Below are positions 33,985 to 42,304 of a stretch of 64,000 bases of DNA, one piece after another. Below the pieces are notes generated by a model. It ran no database searches and was not told the origin of the DNA. It was given only the letters and a program-made list of their open reading frames with translations. Every line of letters starts with the position of its first letter. Position 1 is the stretch's first letter. Origin of the DNA: Nonomuraea aurantiaca (GTDB lineage: Bacteria > Actinomycetota > Actinomycetes > Streptosporangiales > Streptosporangiaceae). The stretch lies in assembly GCF_020215705.1 (NCBI RefSeq), contig NZ_JAIWNB010000030.1, positions 1-64,000 of the forward strand. Direction: 5' to 3'. The position numbers were made by a program, and so were the translations under genes.

Positions 33985-34163
33985 CCCCTCTTATGGTCAT
34001 CCGGAGCAGAGGTCGGATGTCATGACGCCCTGGACACGGAGAGAGCCGGGATGTTTGGCTATGCGGCAGGCGAAAGGTTGGATCTGTCTCTCGACGCACT
34101 TAAAGGCGCGCCAGGTATTTCACCGCACTCAGCGCAGCCGGGAGACATCACAGGTCAGAAGCT

Positions 34164-34194
34164 CACAGGTGAGACATAGGATGTCTTACCTGTG
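34164..34194. promoter_or_regulatory. 31-nt imperfect palindrome just upstream of the GH105 gene
   Basis: CACAGGT-g-AGACAT, AGG, ATGTCT-t-ACCTGTG: two 14-nt arms with one mismatch. A further copy of the half-site (GAGACATCACAGGT, 34142-34155) lies just upstream. Its position, 26 nt before the TTG start, suits either a repressor operator or an mRNA hairpin that masks translation. Confidence 0.6.
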
Positions 34195-34220
34195 GCGCTC
34201 ACCAGCGTAGGGAGAGTCCC

Positions 34221-35801
34221 TTGCCCCTCAGAATCCGACATCGAGCGGTGGCCGTGGTGGCCCTCGGTGCCCTGCTGATCCAGCCCGTGCCCGCGGCCCT
34301 CGCCGCGGCCACGCTCCACGAAGCCGAGACCGCCACCATCTCGCAGGGCGTCGTGGAATCCAACCACGCCGGGTTCACCGGCACCGGTTTCGTCAACTAC
34401 GACAACGTGAGCGGCTCGTCGGTCGAATGGGCGACCGACTCGCCGCAGGCGCAGCAGGTGCGGCTGATCTTCCGGTACGCCAACGGCACCACGGTGGACC
34501 GGCCGATGAGCGTCACCCTCAACGGCACGACCATCGCGACCGGCCTGTCCTTCCCCGGCACCGGGGCGTGGACCACCTGGCGGACGGTGACCGTACAGGC
34601 CTCGTTGGCCGCCGGCCCGAACACCGTACGGGCCACCGCGACGACCGCGAACGGCGGCCCGAACGTCGACTCGCTCACCGTCGACGACGGCACCACGGGC
34701 GGCGGGACCGACTGGTCCAAGGCCGTCATCGACTCCACGATGGCCCGCTTCACCCCCAGCTCGCTGGGCGGCTGGAGCTACCCGCAGGGCCTGTACCTGT
34801 GGGGGCAGTATCTCGTCTGGCAGCGCACCGGCGACGCCCGCTACCTGCAGTACATCAAGGACTGGGCCGACCGGTTCGTCGACGGCTCGGGCAACATCTC
34901 CAACAGCTTCAGCAACCTCGACAGCATGCAGGCGGGCAACGTCCTGCTGGCCCTGTTCAAGGAGACGGGCCAGGCCCGCTACCGCACCGCCGCCACCAAG
35001 ATCCGGAACCGGCTGAACACCTACCCGCGCACCTCCGACGGCGGCTGGTGGCATTCCACCTCCGACTCGCGGCAGGGTCAGCTCTGGGGCGACGGTGTCT
35101 ACATGGTCGATCCGTTCCTGGCCCGCTACGGCGCCTGGGTCGCGGGCGACACCTTCACCAGCACCGAGCCGGCCAAGCAGATCGAGGTCTACCACAGCCA
35201 CCTGCGCCGCACCTCGGGCACGGCGGCCGGGCTGCTCTACCACGCCTATGACGAGCCCGGCGGCCTGACCGCCTCCTGGGTGAAGCCGTCGCTGGGCAAC
35301 ACGAACGGGATCTCGTGGTGCCGGGCCATGGGCTGGTTCGGCATGGCCACGATCGACATCCTCGACCTCATCCCCGCCGACCACCCCCGCCGGGCCGCGT
35401 TGATCAACATCGTGCGCGACCTGGTGCCCGCCTACGCCCGCTGGCAGGACCCGGCGACCGGACGGTGGTTCCAGGTGGTCACCGAGACGACGAACTCGGC
35501 CAACTGGACCGAGACGTCCTGCTCGGCGATGTACACGTACACGATCTCGAAGGCGGTCGAGCGCGGGTACGTGGACGCCTCCTACCGCGCCAACGCCGAC
35601 CGGGGCTACCAGGGGGTGCTGAACAAGATCTCACTCGGCCAGGACGGCCGGACGAACCTCGTCGACGTCAGCGAGGGCACCAACGCCAGCGACTCGCTCA
35701 GCTACTACTTCAACCGGGGGCGCCCGGTGAACGACTTCCACGGGCTGGGCGCCTTCCTCATCATGAACGAGCAGATGATGCGGGTCGGACCCGGCAGCTG
35801 A
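34221..35801 (+). CDS. Secreted GH105-like unsaturated glucuronyl/rhamnogalacturonyl hydrolase with CBM35-like module
   Basis: A 526-residue protein with a signal peptide (to about residue 30), one CBM35-like module (31-155, EAETATISQGVVESNHAG) and an (alpha/alpha)6 barrel typical of GH105/GH88. Asp291 in LWGDGVYMVDPFL matches the catalytic Asp of YteR-type enzymes, which hydrate the unsaturated uronic sugar left by lyases. WCRAMGWFGMA and DFHGLGAFL are further family segments. The TTG start is supported by GGGAGAG 5 nt upstream. It is divergent from the CBM35 enzyme cluster and completes its pathway logic. A terminator follows. Confidence 0.88.
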   Translation: MPLRIRHRAVAVVALGALLIQPVPAALAAATLHEAETATISQGVVESNHAGFTGTGFVNYDNVSGSSVEWATDSPQAQQVRLIFRYANGTTVDRPMSVTLNGTTIATGLSFPGTGAWTTWRTVTVQASLAAGPNTVRATATTANGGPNVDSLTVDDGTTGGGTDWSKAVIDSTMARFTPSSLGGWSYPQGLYLWGQYLVWQRTGDARYLQYIKDWADRFVDGSGNISNSFSNLDSMQAGNVLLALFKETGQARYRTAATKIRNRLNTYPRTSDGGWWHSTSDSRQGQLWGDGVYMVDPFLARYGAWVAGDTFTSTEPAKQIEVYHSHLRRTSGTAAGLLYHAYDEPGGLTASWVKPSLGNTNGISWCRAMGWFGMATIDILDLIPADHPRRAALINIVRDLVPAYARWQDPATGRWFQVVTETTNSANWTETSCSAMYTYTISKAVERGYVDASYRANADRGYQGVLNKISLGQDGRTNLVDVSEGTNASDSLSYYFNRGRPVNDFHGLGAFLIMNEQMMRVGPGS

Positions 35802-35813
35802 CCCTCGCGGCTC

Positions 35814-35847
35814 CCCTGGGACCGGCGCGCCCGCGTCGGTCCCAGGG
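35814..35847 (+). terminator. Hairpin terminator after GH105
   Basis: CCCTGGGACCG (35814-35824) and its exact complement CGGTCCCAGGG (35837-35847) form an 11-bp stem with a GC-rich loop, 13 nt after the stop codon. Confidence 0.8.
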
Positions 35848-35954
35848 TGGCCACGCACCCGATGGAGTCGTGATCAAAATGTTCCTGCTACTCCGCGATC
35901 ATCACCCATATCCGACCTACGCTACGACGGACGGCGCACGGGGATGGGGATCGC

Positions 35955-37169
35955 ATGGGGACCTTGATGACGCGGATGGCCGCTGCCTTGAAGGGAGAGG
36001 TCCGGGCCGACGAGCTCGAAGCGTACCGGCGGGCAGGCGGGATCGTGTACACCGAGCTGGAGCAGGCTGAAAGCCTCCGGCGCCGGTTGGCCCTGGAGGG
36101 GGTGAACCTGTGGCACGGCCCGCAGGGAGCCGCCGGGCAGCTGCTGTGCGTGTGGAACGCGTTCGTCCTCCAGGCCATCGGCGAGCACCTGCTGGACGCC
36201 GACTACACCGCCGACCCCCGCACCTCCGGATTCGTGCCGCCGGTGACCGCCCACCAGGTGGGCGCGTGCTTCGCACAGGTCGAAGGCTGGGTATCGCGGA
36301 CGCGGCAGGCGGCGGGCAATCCCGGCTACCTGGTGGAGCGGGAATTACTCCTCCCGGCCGACCTGCCGGAGTGGGCCGAGGCCAGCCCGTGTCCACTGCC
36401 GCACCTGCACGGCATGCTGGCCGCGTCCCGCTCGATCCGCCGGCATGCCGAGGTCGCGCTCGGCGTCTTCGAGCAGACGGTCGCCGACGCCGACCGGCAC
36501 CTGGACGCGTTGCGGCGGCTCAGGCAGCTCGCCGCCGAGGCCGCGACCGCCGCCGACTACGCCGAGGGGCTGCTGGACACCGACCCGAACCCGCGGATGC
36601 ACGAGGCGATCGAGCAGCGGCTGCAGCGGGCGCTGGAGATCTACTACCACCTCGGCCAGCTGACCGCGATGCCGCAACTCATCGCCGGCTACAAGGGGGT
36701 GGACGCGAGACGGGCCACGCCTCCCGTCGCGGTGCCGCCGGTGAACGCCCGCGCTTTCGATCCCTGGTGCCTGACCGACCCGCAAAGACGCGGCGTCTGG
36801 CAGGCGGATCCCCGTGCCCGGCAAGCGATCAAGGAGATGTGGGAGTACGACCCCGACCGCGCCCACACCCTGCGTATCCAGGCCGAGATCGACGCCGCGT
36901 TCGCCAGTGGCGCCATCACCTACGCCACCGACGCCGGGGGCAAGCCGTACGGCAGCTACTACTGCTGCCCGTGGGCGGCCGTCTACCTGGTCAGACGCCC
37001 GATCGTCATCGGCGGTACGCGGCTTCGGACGATGCAGCAGTTCACCTACGAGGTGTCGGCCGAGGACGTGCCACGCGGCGGCCGGTTCGTCCGCGAGATC
37101 ATCGTGTCCAACTTCAAGCCCACGGACGAGGTCGACTACTGCGACCCCGACGGCCTGCACGGAGACTGA
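35955..37169 (+). CDS. Unrecognised cytoplasmic protein, 404 residues
   Basis: I do not recognise this family. The product has no signal peptide or membrane segment. The first 220 residues are rich in Ala, Leu, Glu and Arg and mostly helical, with possible coiled coil around 165-215. The last 120 residues look like a separate mixed domain containing a YYCCPWAAVYLV segment with adjacent cysteines and a conserved-looking VREIIVSNFKPTDEVDYCD end. ATG at 35955 follows GGGGA. It stands alone between a terminator and a convergent membrane-protein gene, so context gives no function. Composition is native. Confidence 0.6.
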   Translation: MGTLMTRMAAALKGEVRADELEAYRRAGGIVYTELEQAESLRRRLALEGVNLWHGPQGAAGQLLCVWNAFVLQAIGEHLLDADYTADPRTSGFVPPVTAHQVGACFAQVEGWVSRTRQAAGNPGYLVERELLLPADLPEWAEASPCPLPHLHGMLAASRSIRRHAEVALGVFEQTVADADRHLDALRRLRQLAAEAATAADYAEGLLDTDPNPRMHEAIEQRLQRALEIYYHLGQLTAMPQLIAGYKGVDARRATPPVAVPPVNARAFDPWCLTDPQRRGVWQADPRARQAIKEMWEYDPDRAHTLRIQAEIDAAFASGAITYATDAGGKPYGSYYCCPWAAVYLVRRPIVIGGTRLRTMQQFTYEVSAEDVPRGGRFVREIIVSNFKPTDEVDYCDPDGLHGD

Positions 37170-37255
37170 GCAGCTCTATCACCCCTCGCCGAGTGCCGAG
37201 CATGCCGGACCGGTCGGTTCCACACATGCTCGGGCACCCGGCGTGGTCGCCGGTC

Positions 37256-37290
37256 GCTCGTGGCTCGTGGCTCGTGGCTCGTGGCTCGTG
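37256..37290. repeat. Five perfect heptanucleotide repeats (GCTCGTG)5
   Basis: Five contiguous GCTCGTG units lie 7 nt downstream of the stop codon of the leftward membrane-protein gene. The stop region itself, GCTAGTG, is a one-base variant of the unit. A heptamer array is prone to slippage and may vary between strains. Confidence 0.95.
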
Positions 37291-37297
37291 GCGGAGG

Positions 37298-37999
37298 CTA
37301 GTGGCCCATCACCGGCCTTATCCCGGCGCTCGGGATCGGCAGATGCTCGCGGATGAGCAGCCAGCTCGCGGCCAGCACCCACAGCGCGGTGAGCACCCCG
37401 GGCACGATCGCCACCAGCGCGCCGCCGGGCGCCAGCGGACCCCCGGTGCTCGCGACCGTGAACGCGCTCAGGACGCTGACCACGGCGACGATGATCGCGC
37501 ACCAGGCCATCCACTGCGGAAACACGCGCGTGCGCATGATGGCGGCGGCCGAGGCCCCGAAGGGCACGGCCAGCGCGATTCCCATGATGGCGTCCATCAC
37601 GGTCAGCGCGATATAGGGCCCTGCGGCGATGGCCAGCAGCGGCCGATGCGTGGTGACCGCGTAGGTCATCCCGGCGAACACGGATATGCCGATGAATCCG
37701 GTGGCGGCGAGGACAACGTATCCCGCGAGCACCATCGCGGGCGCGTCACTGGTCTCGTCCGAACGACGGAAGACGGTGGCCAGCGCCACGCCGAACCACA
37801 GGAACAGCGCGGTCGCGATGGCGTACAGCAGTGCCGCCGCCATGACCTGGCCCCGGCGCTCGGCCAGATATCCCGAGATCGTCATCGCGGACTCCGTGAT
37901 CTGCGGCACGTTGCCCATCACCAGGCGTCCGATGAGTGCGACCACCACGGCCGCGACGCCTGCCACTCCACCCCAACGGAGCTCATGGCTCTGTTTCAT
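37298..37999 (-). CDS. Six-helix integral membrane protein (DUF4386-like)
   Basis: A 233-residue protein with about six hydrophobic segments (GGVAGVAAVVVALIG; AAALLYAIATALFLWFGV; MVLAGYVVLAATGFIGISV; LTVMDAIMGIALAVPFGA; MAWCAIIVAVVSVL; VAIVPGVLTALWVLAASWLL). Topology and size resemble DUF4386-type proteins; no catalytic motif is visible and function is unknown. The ATG at 37999 is chosen because a near-perfect AGGAGGTGAT lies 8 nt upstream, suggesting efficient translation. Confidence 0.75.
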   Translation of the reverse strand: MKQSHELRWGGVAGVAAVVVALIGRLVMGNVPQITESAMTISGYLAERRGQVMAAALLYAIATALFLWFGVALATVFRRSDETSDAPAMVLAGYVVLAATGFIGISVFAGMTYAVTTHRPLLAIAAGPYIALTVMDAIMGIALAVPFGASAAAIMRTRVFPQWMAWCAIIVAVVSVLSAFTVASTGGPLAPGGALVAIVPGVLTALWVLAASWLLIREHLPIPSAGIRPVMGH

Positions 38000-38090
38000 C
38001 GAAATCACCTCCTACCTGCCATTATCCGGCGCCCTCGCTGAGTTTGGCCGGGCCGAAGGCCCCAATCTTGCGAGGCGGCCCACGCGTTGA

Positions 38091-38732
38091 TCAGACCTTG
38101 CCGCTCTTCTGCAGCGCCTGGGTAAGCTCTTCCTTGGTCATGGATGAGCGGCCCGGGACCTTGGCCTCCTGGGCGCGGTGGTACAGGTCCTCCTTGCTCG
38201 GTTCCTTGGCTCCTCGGTTCGGCTTCCTCGACTTGCTACCGCCCCCAAGCTTGCTACCGCTGCCCGCCTTGTGACCGTTCCCCACCGGAAGACCGTGCTG
38301 GATCTCCTGCGCCTTGCGTTCGCTGAAGGCTCGGCCGAGCTCGTTCAGGCGCTCGCGGGAAACCGCCTTCTTGAGCGCTGGGAGGATCTCGCTCTCCTCC
38401 TCCTGAACGTGGTGGGTGACCGCCTGAACGAGCTCGTTCAGCAGCGTGTCGAACTCCGCCGTGTCGGTGTCGACGTCCAGGAGGCTGAGCAGCATCCGCT
38501 CTGCCTGGTGGTGTTCCTCCGCTCCCTCTCGGACCTGATCCTTCTCACTGGGTACGGTCTTGGCGATCTCCGGGTAGACCAGTTCCTCCTCCCCTCTGGA
38601 GTGAGCGACGAATTTGGCGGCAAGTTCGGCCAGGAGGGCCGGACGATCCTCGGTGTCCTTCTTGAGCCGGCCGAAAAGCCGCTCCACGTCGCGATGGTCT
38701 GACTTGATCATGCTGATGGCGTCCAATGTCAT
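38091..38732 (-). CDS. Hemerythrin HHE-domain protein with Rho-N/SAP-like tail
   Basis: A 213-residue protein. Residues 1-145 are a hemerythrin-like four-helix bundle whose His and Glu ligands are visible (KSDHRDVE, VAHSRGEEELVYPE, EEHHQAE, THHVQEEESEILP), so a di-iron oxygen- or ROS-linked site is likely. A Gly/Ser/Lys-rich linker (KAGSGSKLGGGSKSRK) leads to a 40-residue tail, KEDLYHRAQEAKV..SSMTKEEL, resembling short Rho-N/SAP-like nucleic-acid-binding motifs. The combination suggests a DNA-associated iron sensor or protectant, an inference. ATG at 38732 follows AGGGGGAG. Confidence 0.85.
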   Translation of the reverse strand: MTLDAISMIKSDHRDVERLFGRLKKDTEDRPALLAELAAKFVAHSRGEEELVYPEIAKTVPSEKDQVREGAEEHHQAERMLLSLLDVDTDTAEFDTLLNELVQAVTHHVQEEESEILPALKKAVSRERLNELGRAFSERKAQEIQHGLPVGNGHKAGSGSKLGGGSKSRKPNRGAKEPSKEDLYHRAQEAKVPGRSSMTKEELTQALQKSGKV

Positions 38733-39372
38733 GGCTCCCCCTCTCTGGCGCCCCGTTACCCGGCAAGGACGGTCGTACGCGAAGTTGGAGGACAACGGAG
38801 CAGTTGTTTGCGCTTCTTGGACACGGGCCGGGCACGCGACGCGGACACCGCTCATTCGCGCGGCGCGAGTTGCCGCAGGAACGCCCGCACCACGGCCTGT
38901 CGGCCCGCCGCCGGGCTGCGCCACAAGTGATCCGCTCCAGAGGCCAACCGCCGCGCCGGGCCTGCGCCGCGTCGTTGTCGGTGCCCGGCCAGCGCTCCTC
39001 GTACGGAAACGTCGTTTCGAACATCGCCTCGAAGAGCTTGCAGCATCAACATCCCAGTCGATCAGCTTTCCGTTGCGGCTGACACGCCGACGCTCTGCAG
39101 GACGGTCGCGGCAGATCGCTCCCGCGGAAATGCGAGCACGGCGCGGTTGCCGCCGACCGTCCCGAAAACCGTCTTCGGGATGGCGGCATAAAGCCTCGAT
39201 ACGCGCGCCGTCCTGGAATACCTGCTGTCGACGTGCCGGAGATTTATCGGTGAAAGGTCTACGACAGCGTGGCGACAGCGATCGTTGCGATGATTCTCAA
39301 CATGTCGGCAATCGACCGAAGGACGATCTGGTCGTAAGCACGCCGACGCGGAACTGCGAGTGACACAACGAA
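38733..39372. other. Gene-poor stretch with possible decayed minus-strand coding DNA
   Basis: No intact gene is supported. On the minus strand, pieces in successive frames look protein-like (NGKLIDWDVDA, then LFEAMFETTFPYEERWPG, then GADHLWRSPAAGRQAV and a stop at 38852), which would fit one gene with two frameshifts. I cannot assign a family. The remaining sequence holds nothing recognisable. Confidence 0.3.
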
Positions 39373-39388
39373 TTGGTGAAATCACCAA
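39373..39388. promoter_or_regulatory. Palindrome upstream of the secreted crystallin-like gene
   Basis: TTGGTGA-AA-TCACCAA, seven-base arms around two bases, lies 121 nt before the start codon in a leader of about 140 nt. A purine-rich GGAGG at about 39402 could serve a short leader ORF, but I could not support one. Confidence 0.4.
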
Positions 39389-39509
39389 CGGCGCCAACCA
39401 AAAGGAGGAAAGAGAAAAGGCACACAAATGCGCCGGCTGGTTGGGTGGCCCACAATCGGCCATCCGGCATGGCGATCAGCAGGTACACGTAAAAGAGAGG
39501 ATCACCACA

Positions 39510-40079
39510 ATGGTACGTGTAGAGTCACGCAATCTCCTGGCCCGGATGGGGGCGATCCTGGCCGTGGCTGCGGTTGCGGTCTCGCTCGGCCCGGTCAAGG
39601 CCGATGCGACGGCCGCGGGGACAGGGGCAGACCGCTACTGCGCCGTTCTCATCGGTAAGTCGACGGAGGAAAAGCCCTCGCCGGTGCTTGCTCGCGCTTG
39701 CGATGACAGCTCGGCCGCCAATGCGCGGGAGAAGATGCTCCAAGTGACGTCGAAAGACGGCTCGAACTCGACAATGAAGCCGCTCGCGGCCGACCTTTTG
39801 ATGACCTGGTATTCGGACACCGATTACCACGGGGCGTCGACAAACGTCTTCGGCGACGACGGTCCGTGTGACCGCGCGGGTTACCGGCTAGACGTGAACA
39901 ACACCACGTTCGGCCTCTGGAGCCACATCCTCAGCTCGGCCCGAGGCTCAGGTCCTTGCAACACCGCGAGGTTCGCCAACAGAGCGGGCACCTCCTCCCA
40001 GGAGTTCGGGTTGCCGGTGCCCTACCTCGGGTCGCTCCTGAACGACAATGTCGGGACCATCTGGGTCTACAACCGCTGA
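39510..40079 (+). CDS. Secreted small protein, beta/gamma-crystallin-like or I36 inhibitor-like
   Basis: A 189-residue protein with a signal peptide (MGAILAVAAVAVSLGPVKADA). The mature part has MTWYSDTDYHGASTNVFGDDGPC, WSHILSSARG and a closing NVGTIWVYNR, the Tyr/Gly/Trp pattern of actinobacterial beta/gamma-crystallin-like and peptidase-inhibitor I36-type proteins. Four Cys (RYCAVL, RACDDS, GPCDRA, GPCNTA) could give two disulfides. It may bind calcium or inhibit proteases; neither is shown. ATG at 39510 follows AGAGAGG. A hairpin terminator comes 27 nt after the stop. Confidence 0.65.
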   Translation: MVRVESRNLLARMGAILAVAAVAVSLGPVKADATAAGTGADRYCAVLIGKSTEEKPSPVLARACDDSSAANAREKMLQVTSKDGSNSTMKPLAADLLMTWYSDTDYHGASTNVFGDDGPCDRAGYRLDVNNTTFGLWSHILSSARGSGPCNTARFANRAGTSSQEFGLPVPYLGSLLNDNVGTIWVYNR

Positions 40080-40106
40080 GCAGTACCCGGCTTCACGCTC
40101 CATTCC

Positions 40107-40140
40107 GTGGGTTCCAGGGCTGAGATGCCCTGGGACCCGC
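40107..40140 (+). terminator. Hairpin terminator of the crystallin-like gene
   Basis: A 14-bp stem (GTGGGTTCCAGGGC with GCCCTGGGACCCGC, allowing two G-T pairs) with a six-base loop lies just downstream of the stop codon. Confidence 0.8.
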
Positions 40141-40480
40141 AACGTTGATGCGATCTCTCTTATCCCCCAGGCGGCCACCGCCAGGGCGCCATGCGGCGGC
40201 GGAACGCAGCAAGGCGGATGGCACCTGGACATACCCACCGCGGGCCTGCCAGAAGGTGGGGCATCATCTTGGGCGCCCGGGCTGCGGCCTCGTAGGGTTG
40301 CATCCACGGAAGTGGACGACGGCGACCGGCACTCCAGCGCGCTGCGCAATACCTCAACCGGATGCTCGACTGCCTGTACCACTGCCTGCGGAGACGCAAG
40401 ATATACGACGAACCATGGGCCCTTCCGGTTCGCCAGAACGTCACGGCCTGACGTGTCGGGTACAGGCGATCAGATCAAGA
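40141..40480. other. No gene recognised
   Basis: Open frames here lack native codon bias or any recognisable motif on either strand. I see nothing beyond the terminator at the left edge and the decayed Nudix gene at the right. Confidence 0.5.
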
Positions 40481-40989
40481 TCAAAGGTTGTCCGGCAAGT
40501 GCCATGGCAGGACGACCGGCTCTGCCGGGAGGTCTCCGCCAATGAGACGTTCCAGCAATGGAGCAAGCTCCCCCGGCACGACCGGTTCGGTTGCCGAGGC
40601 GAGCTCAGACGGCGTCCACCAGTGGAAACGGTCGGTCACCGCGCGTTCTTCCTCGTCCATACCGGAGGTATCCACCTCCAGCTCATGCACACGCAGCACG
40701 AAGTAGGAGTCGTGTCCGAAAAAGTCCTCGCCGTGCATGGACCATGTCCCTGAACTTGTCGCCACCACCGGTCCAAGAGCCTCTGGGTCTACAACATGAC
40801 CGAGCTCCTCACGTAGCTCCCGGGCAGCCGCTTGCCGCGGGCTTCCCCGGGGTCGATAGCGCCTCCGGGCGTGAACCATGCGTAGAAAGGAGCCTCCACC
40901 TGGAGCAATAAGCCGCGGTAGAGCAGAAGCCGATCGACATGGTCGATCAGTAGCACACGGGCCGACGATCGAGAGATCATCCTGTACAT
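40481..40989 (-). pseudogene. Nudix hydrolase gene broken by a one-base deletion in the Nudix box
   Basis: Two minus-strand frames together make a complete Nudix protein. The first gives SARVLLIDHVDRLLLYRG, then FYAWFTPGGAIDPGE; the second gives RQAAARELREELGHVVDP through WHLPDNL and stop. Between the Glu of GGAIDPGE and the REL of the box there are 20 nt instead of the 21 required by the GX5EX7REUXEEXGU pattern, so a single base is missing near 40835-40850. The N-terminal ATG choice (40989) is uncertain and no strong Shine-Dalgarno is seen. A sequencing error is possible; otherwise the gene is inactive. Confidence 0.8.
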
Positions 40990-41001
40990 AGAAACGATCA
41001 T

Positions 41002-41405
41002 ATGGAGGGCGGCGGCACCAGCCCTACCCTCGAAAACTCGCTCGCCAGAAGAAGCCGCCTGTTCCAAATCCCCTTGTCACGGCCATGACTTGACGCTTGG
41101 GCAGATACGGGACCCGGCTTGGGGGGCCCCTTCACGATCATGCGCCCAGGTCGGTGTAGCGGAGCGGGGTCCAGCGGTGGGCGGGCAACACACGGTGACC
41201 GGTCGGGTGTGGTCGCTCTCGGCGCGGCGGGCCGTCCAGCGCAGCGCCGCCCAGTGCCGGCGGTAGCTGGAGGGGCCCAGTGGCGGTCATCCAGTACAGG
41301 CCAAGCCCTTGGAATGGTAGGACCACAACGTCTGCGTCGACAGATAGCACACGCCGAACTTTTGGCGTTGTCGTTTCCCACGCTGTCCACTGGTCTCCAC
41401 TGCGG
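41002..41405. other. No gene recognised between Nudix remnant and LysR gene
   Basis: Two overlapping minus-strand frames have partly native composition (one ends PAHRWTPLRYTDLGA, another reads RHWAALRWTARRAESDHTRP), but neither has a supported start or known motif. This may be decayed coding DNA. Confidence 0.35.
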
Positions 41406-42293
41406 CTAGGCGGCAGGGGTTGCCGCTGCGACGCTGGTGGCGGCGCGGATGAAGGCGGCGACCGCGGGTGAGCGGGAGTGTTGCGGCCAGGCGAGGGCGA
41501 GTTCGAGGGGTGGGAGGTCTGCGACGGTCCGGTAGGCGATGCCCGGGCGGGGATGGCGGCGGGCGACCGAGACGGGCGGAAACCAGATGATGCTGCCGAC
41601 CTCGATGAGGCTGAAGATCTGTGACATGTCCAGGCGCCGGGGGCGGTCAGCGGGGGAAGCGTTGCTCGTGGAGCGGGGCGATTGCCCGTCCTGGCCGGCG
41701 GGTGATCCGTCGGGGAGGATTCTGCCGCCAAGGTCGGCCAGGCGCAGTTGAGGACGATCGGCGAGCGGGTCGGTCGCCGCCAGCGCGACCAGCCGGGGTT
41801 CGGACAGCAGCGGTTCGCTGTCCAGGCCGTGGTCGTCGAAGGGCCGCGGCAGCAGCGCGATGTCAGCACGCCCCTGGCGCAGGGCCGGCAGCTGTTCCCC
41901 GCGTCCGCCCAGGACGAGATCCACCGGGAGGGCGGCTTCCTGTGTGCGGTAGGCGGCGAGGATGGCGGGGAGGAGCCCGCCGTCGTAGTCTGCCTTCAAC
42001 GCCACGCGCAGGACAGGCGTGGTCTTTCCCGCGTTGCCGGCTCGCTCCGCGGCGGCCGTGATCGCGTCGAGGGCGATGCGGGCATCCTCCAGAAAGGTCT
42101 GCCCCGCCGGGGTGAGCCTCACCTGCCGGGTGGTGCGCTCCAGAAGCTGGACGCCAAGCTGTCGCTCCAGATTGCGGATCGCGCGGGACAGCGGCGGCTG
42201 GGCCATGCCCAGTCGTTCCGCGGCGCGTCCGAAATGCAGCTCCTCCGCGACGGTCATGAAGTAGCGGAGCTGCCGCACCTCAAGGTCACTCAT
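41406..42293 (-). CDS. LysR-family transcriptional regulator
   Basis: A 295-residue LTTR. The N-terminal helix-turn-helix reads LRYFMTVAEELHFGRAAERLGM, then QPPLSRAIRNLERQLGVQLLER; the C-terminal part is the usual periplasmic-binding-like effector domain with LRVALKADYDGGLLPAIL. ATG at 42293. It is divergent from the NmrA-like/hydrolase pair across 147 nt and probably controls it. Next to the start is an ATCAG...CTGAT inverted pair, a plausible LTTR box. Confidence 0.9.
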   Translation of the reverse strand: MSDLEVRQLRYFMTVAEELHFGRAAERLGMAQPPLSRAIRNLERQLGVQLLERTTRQVRLTPAGQTFLEDARIALDAITAAAERAGNAGKTTPVLRVALKADYDGGLLPAILAAYRTQEAALPVDLVLGGRGEQLPALRQGRADIALLPRPFDDHGLDSEPLLSEPRLVALAATDPLADRPQLRLADLGGRILPDGSPAGQDGQSPRSTSNASPADRPRRLDMSQIFSLIEVGSIIWFPPVSVARRHPRPGIAYRTVADLPPLELALAWPQHSRSPAVAAFIRAATSVAAATPAA

Positions 42294-42304
42294 ACCTTCA
42301 GGGT

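Larger units (their letters stand above)
33857..34220. promoter_or_regulatory. Divergent promoter region of the CBM35 glycan-degrading cluster
   Basis: This 364-nt gap is clearly AT-richer than its surroundings. Besides the sites listed separately, AGATTGGAGC (33891-33900) and its exact complement GCTCCAATCT (33958-33967) form a long-range inverted pair, and TTGGA/TCCAA (33951-33964) overlaps the second arm. Together they suggest a looping or multi-site repressor controlling both directions. Confidence 0.6.

Noticed and set aside
22223..34700. Regularly spaced similar sequences suggesting a CRISPR or other repeat array
   Set aside because: They are protein modules (CBM35-like) of about 360 nt each inside genes, not short repeats with unique spacers.
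22223..35801. Secondary-metabolite gene cluster, suggested by the SARP and LAL regulators upstream
   Set aside because: No PKS, NRPS, terpene or RiPP genes are present; the enzymes are secreted carbohydrate-active proteins.
39428..39658. A short leader ORF before the crystallin-like gene
   Set aside because: The Shine-Dalgarno is about 20 nt away and the frame runs out of register into the real gene with non-native composition.
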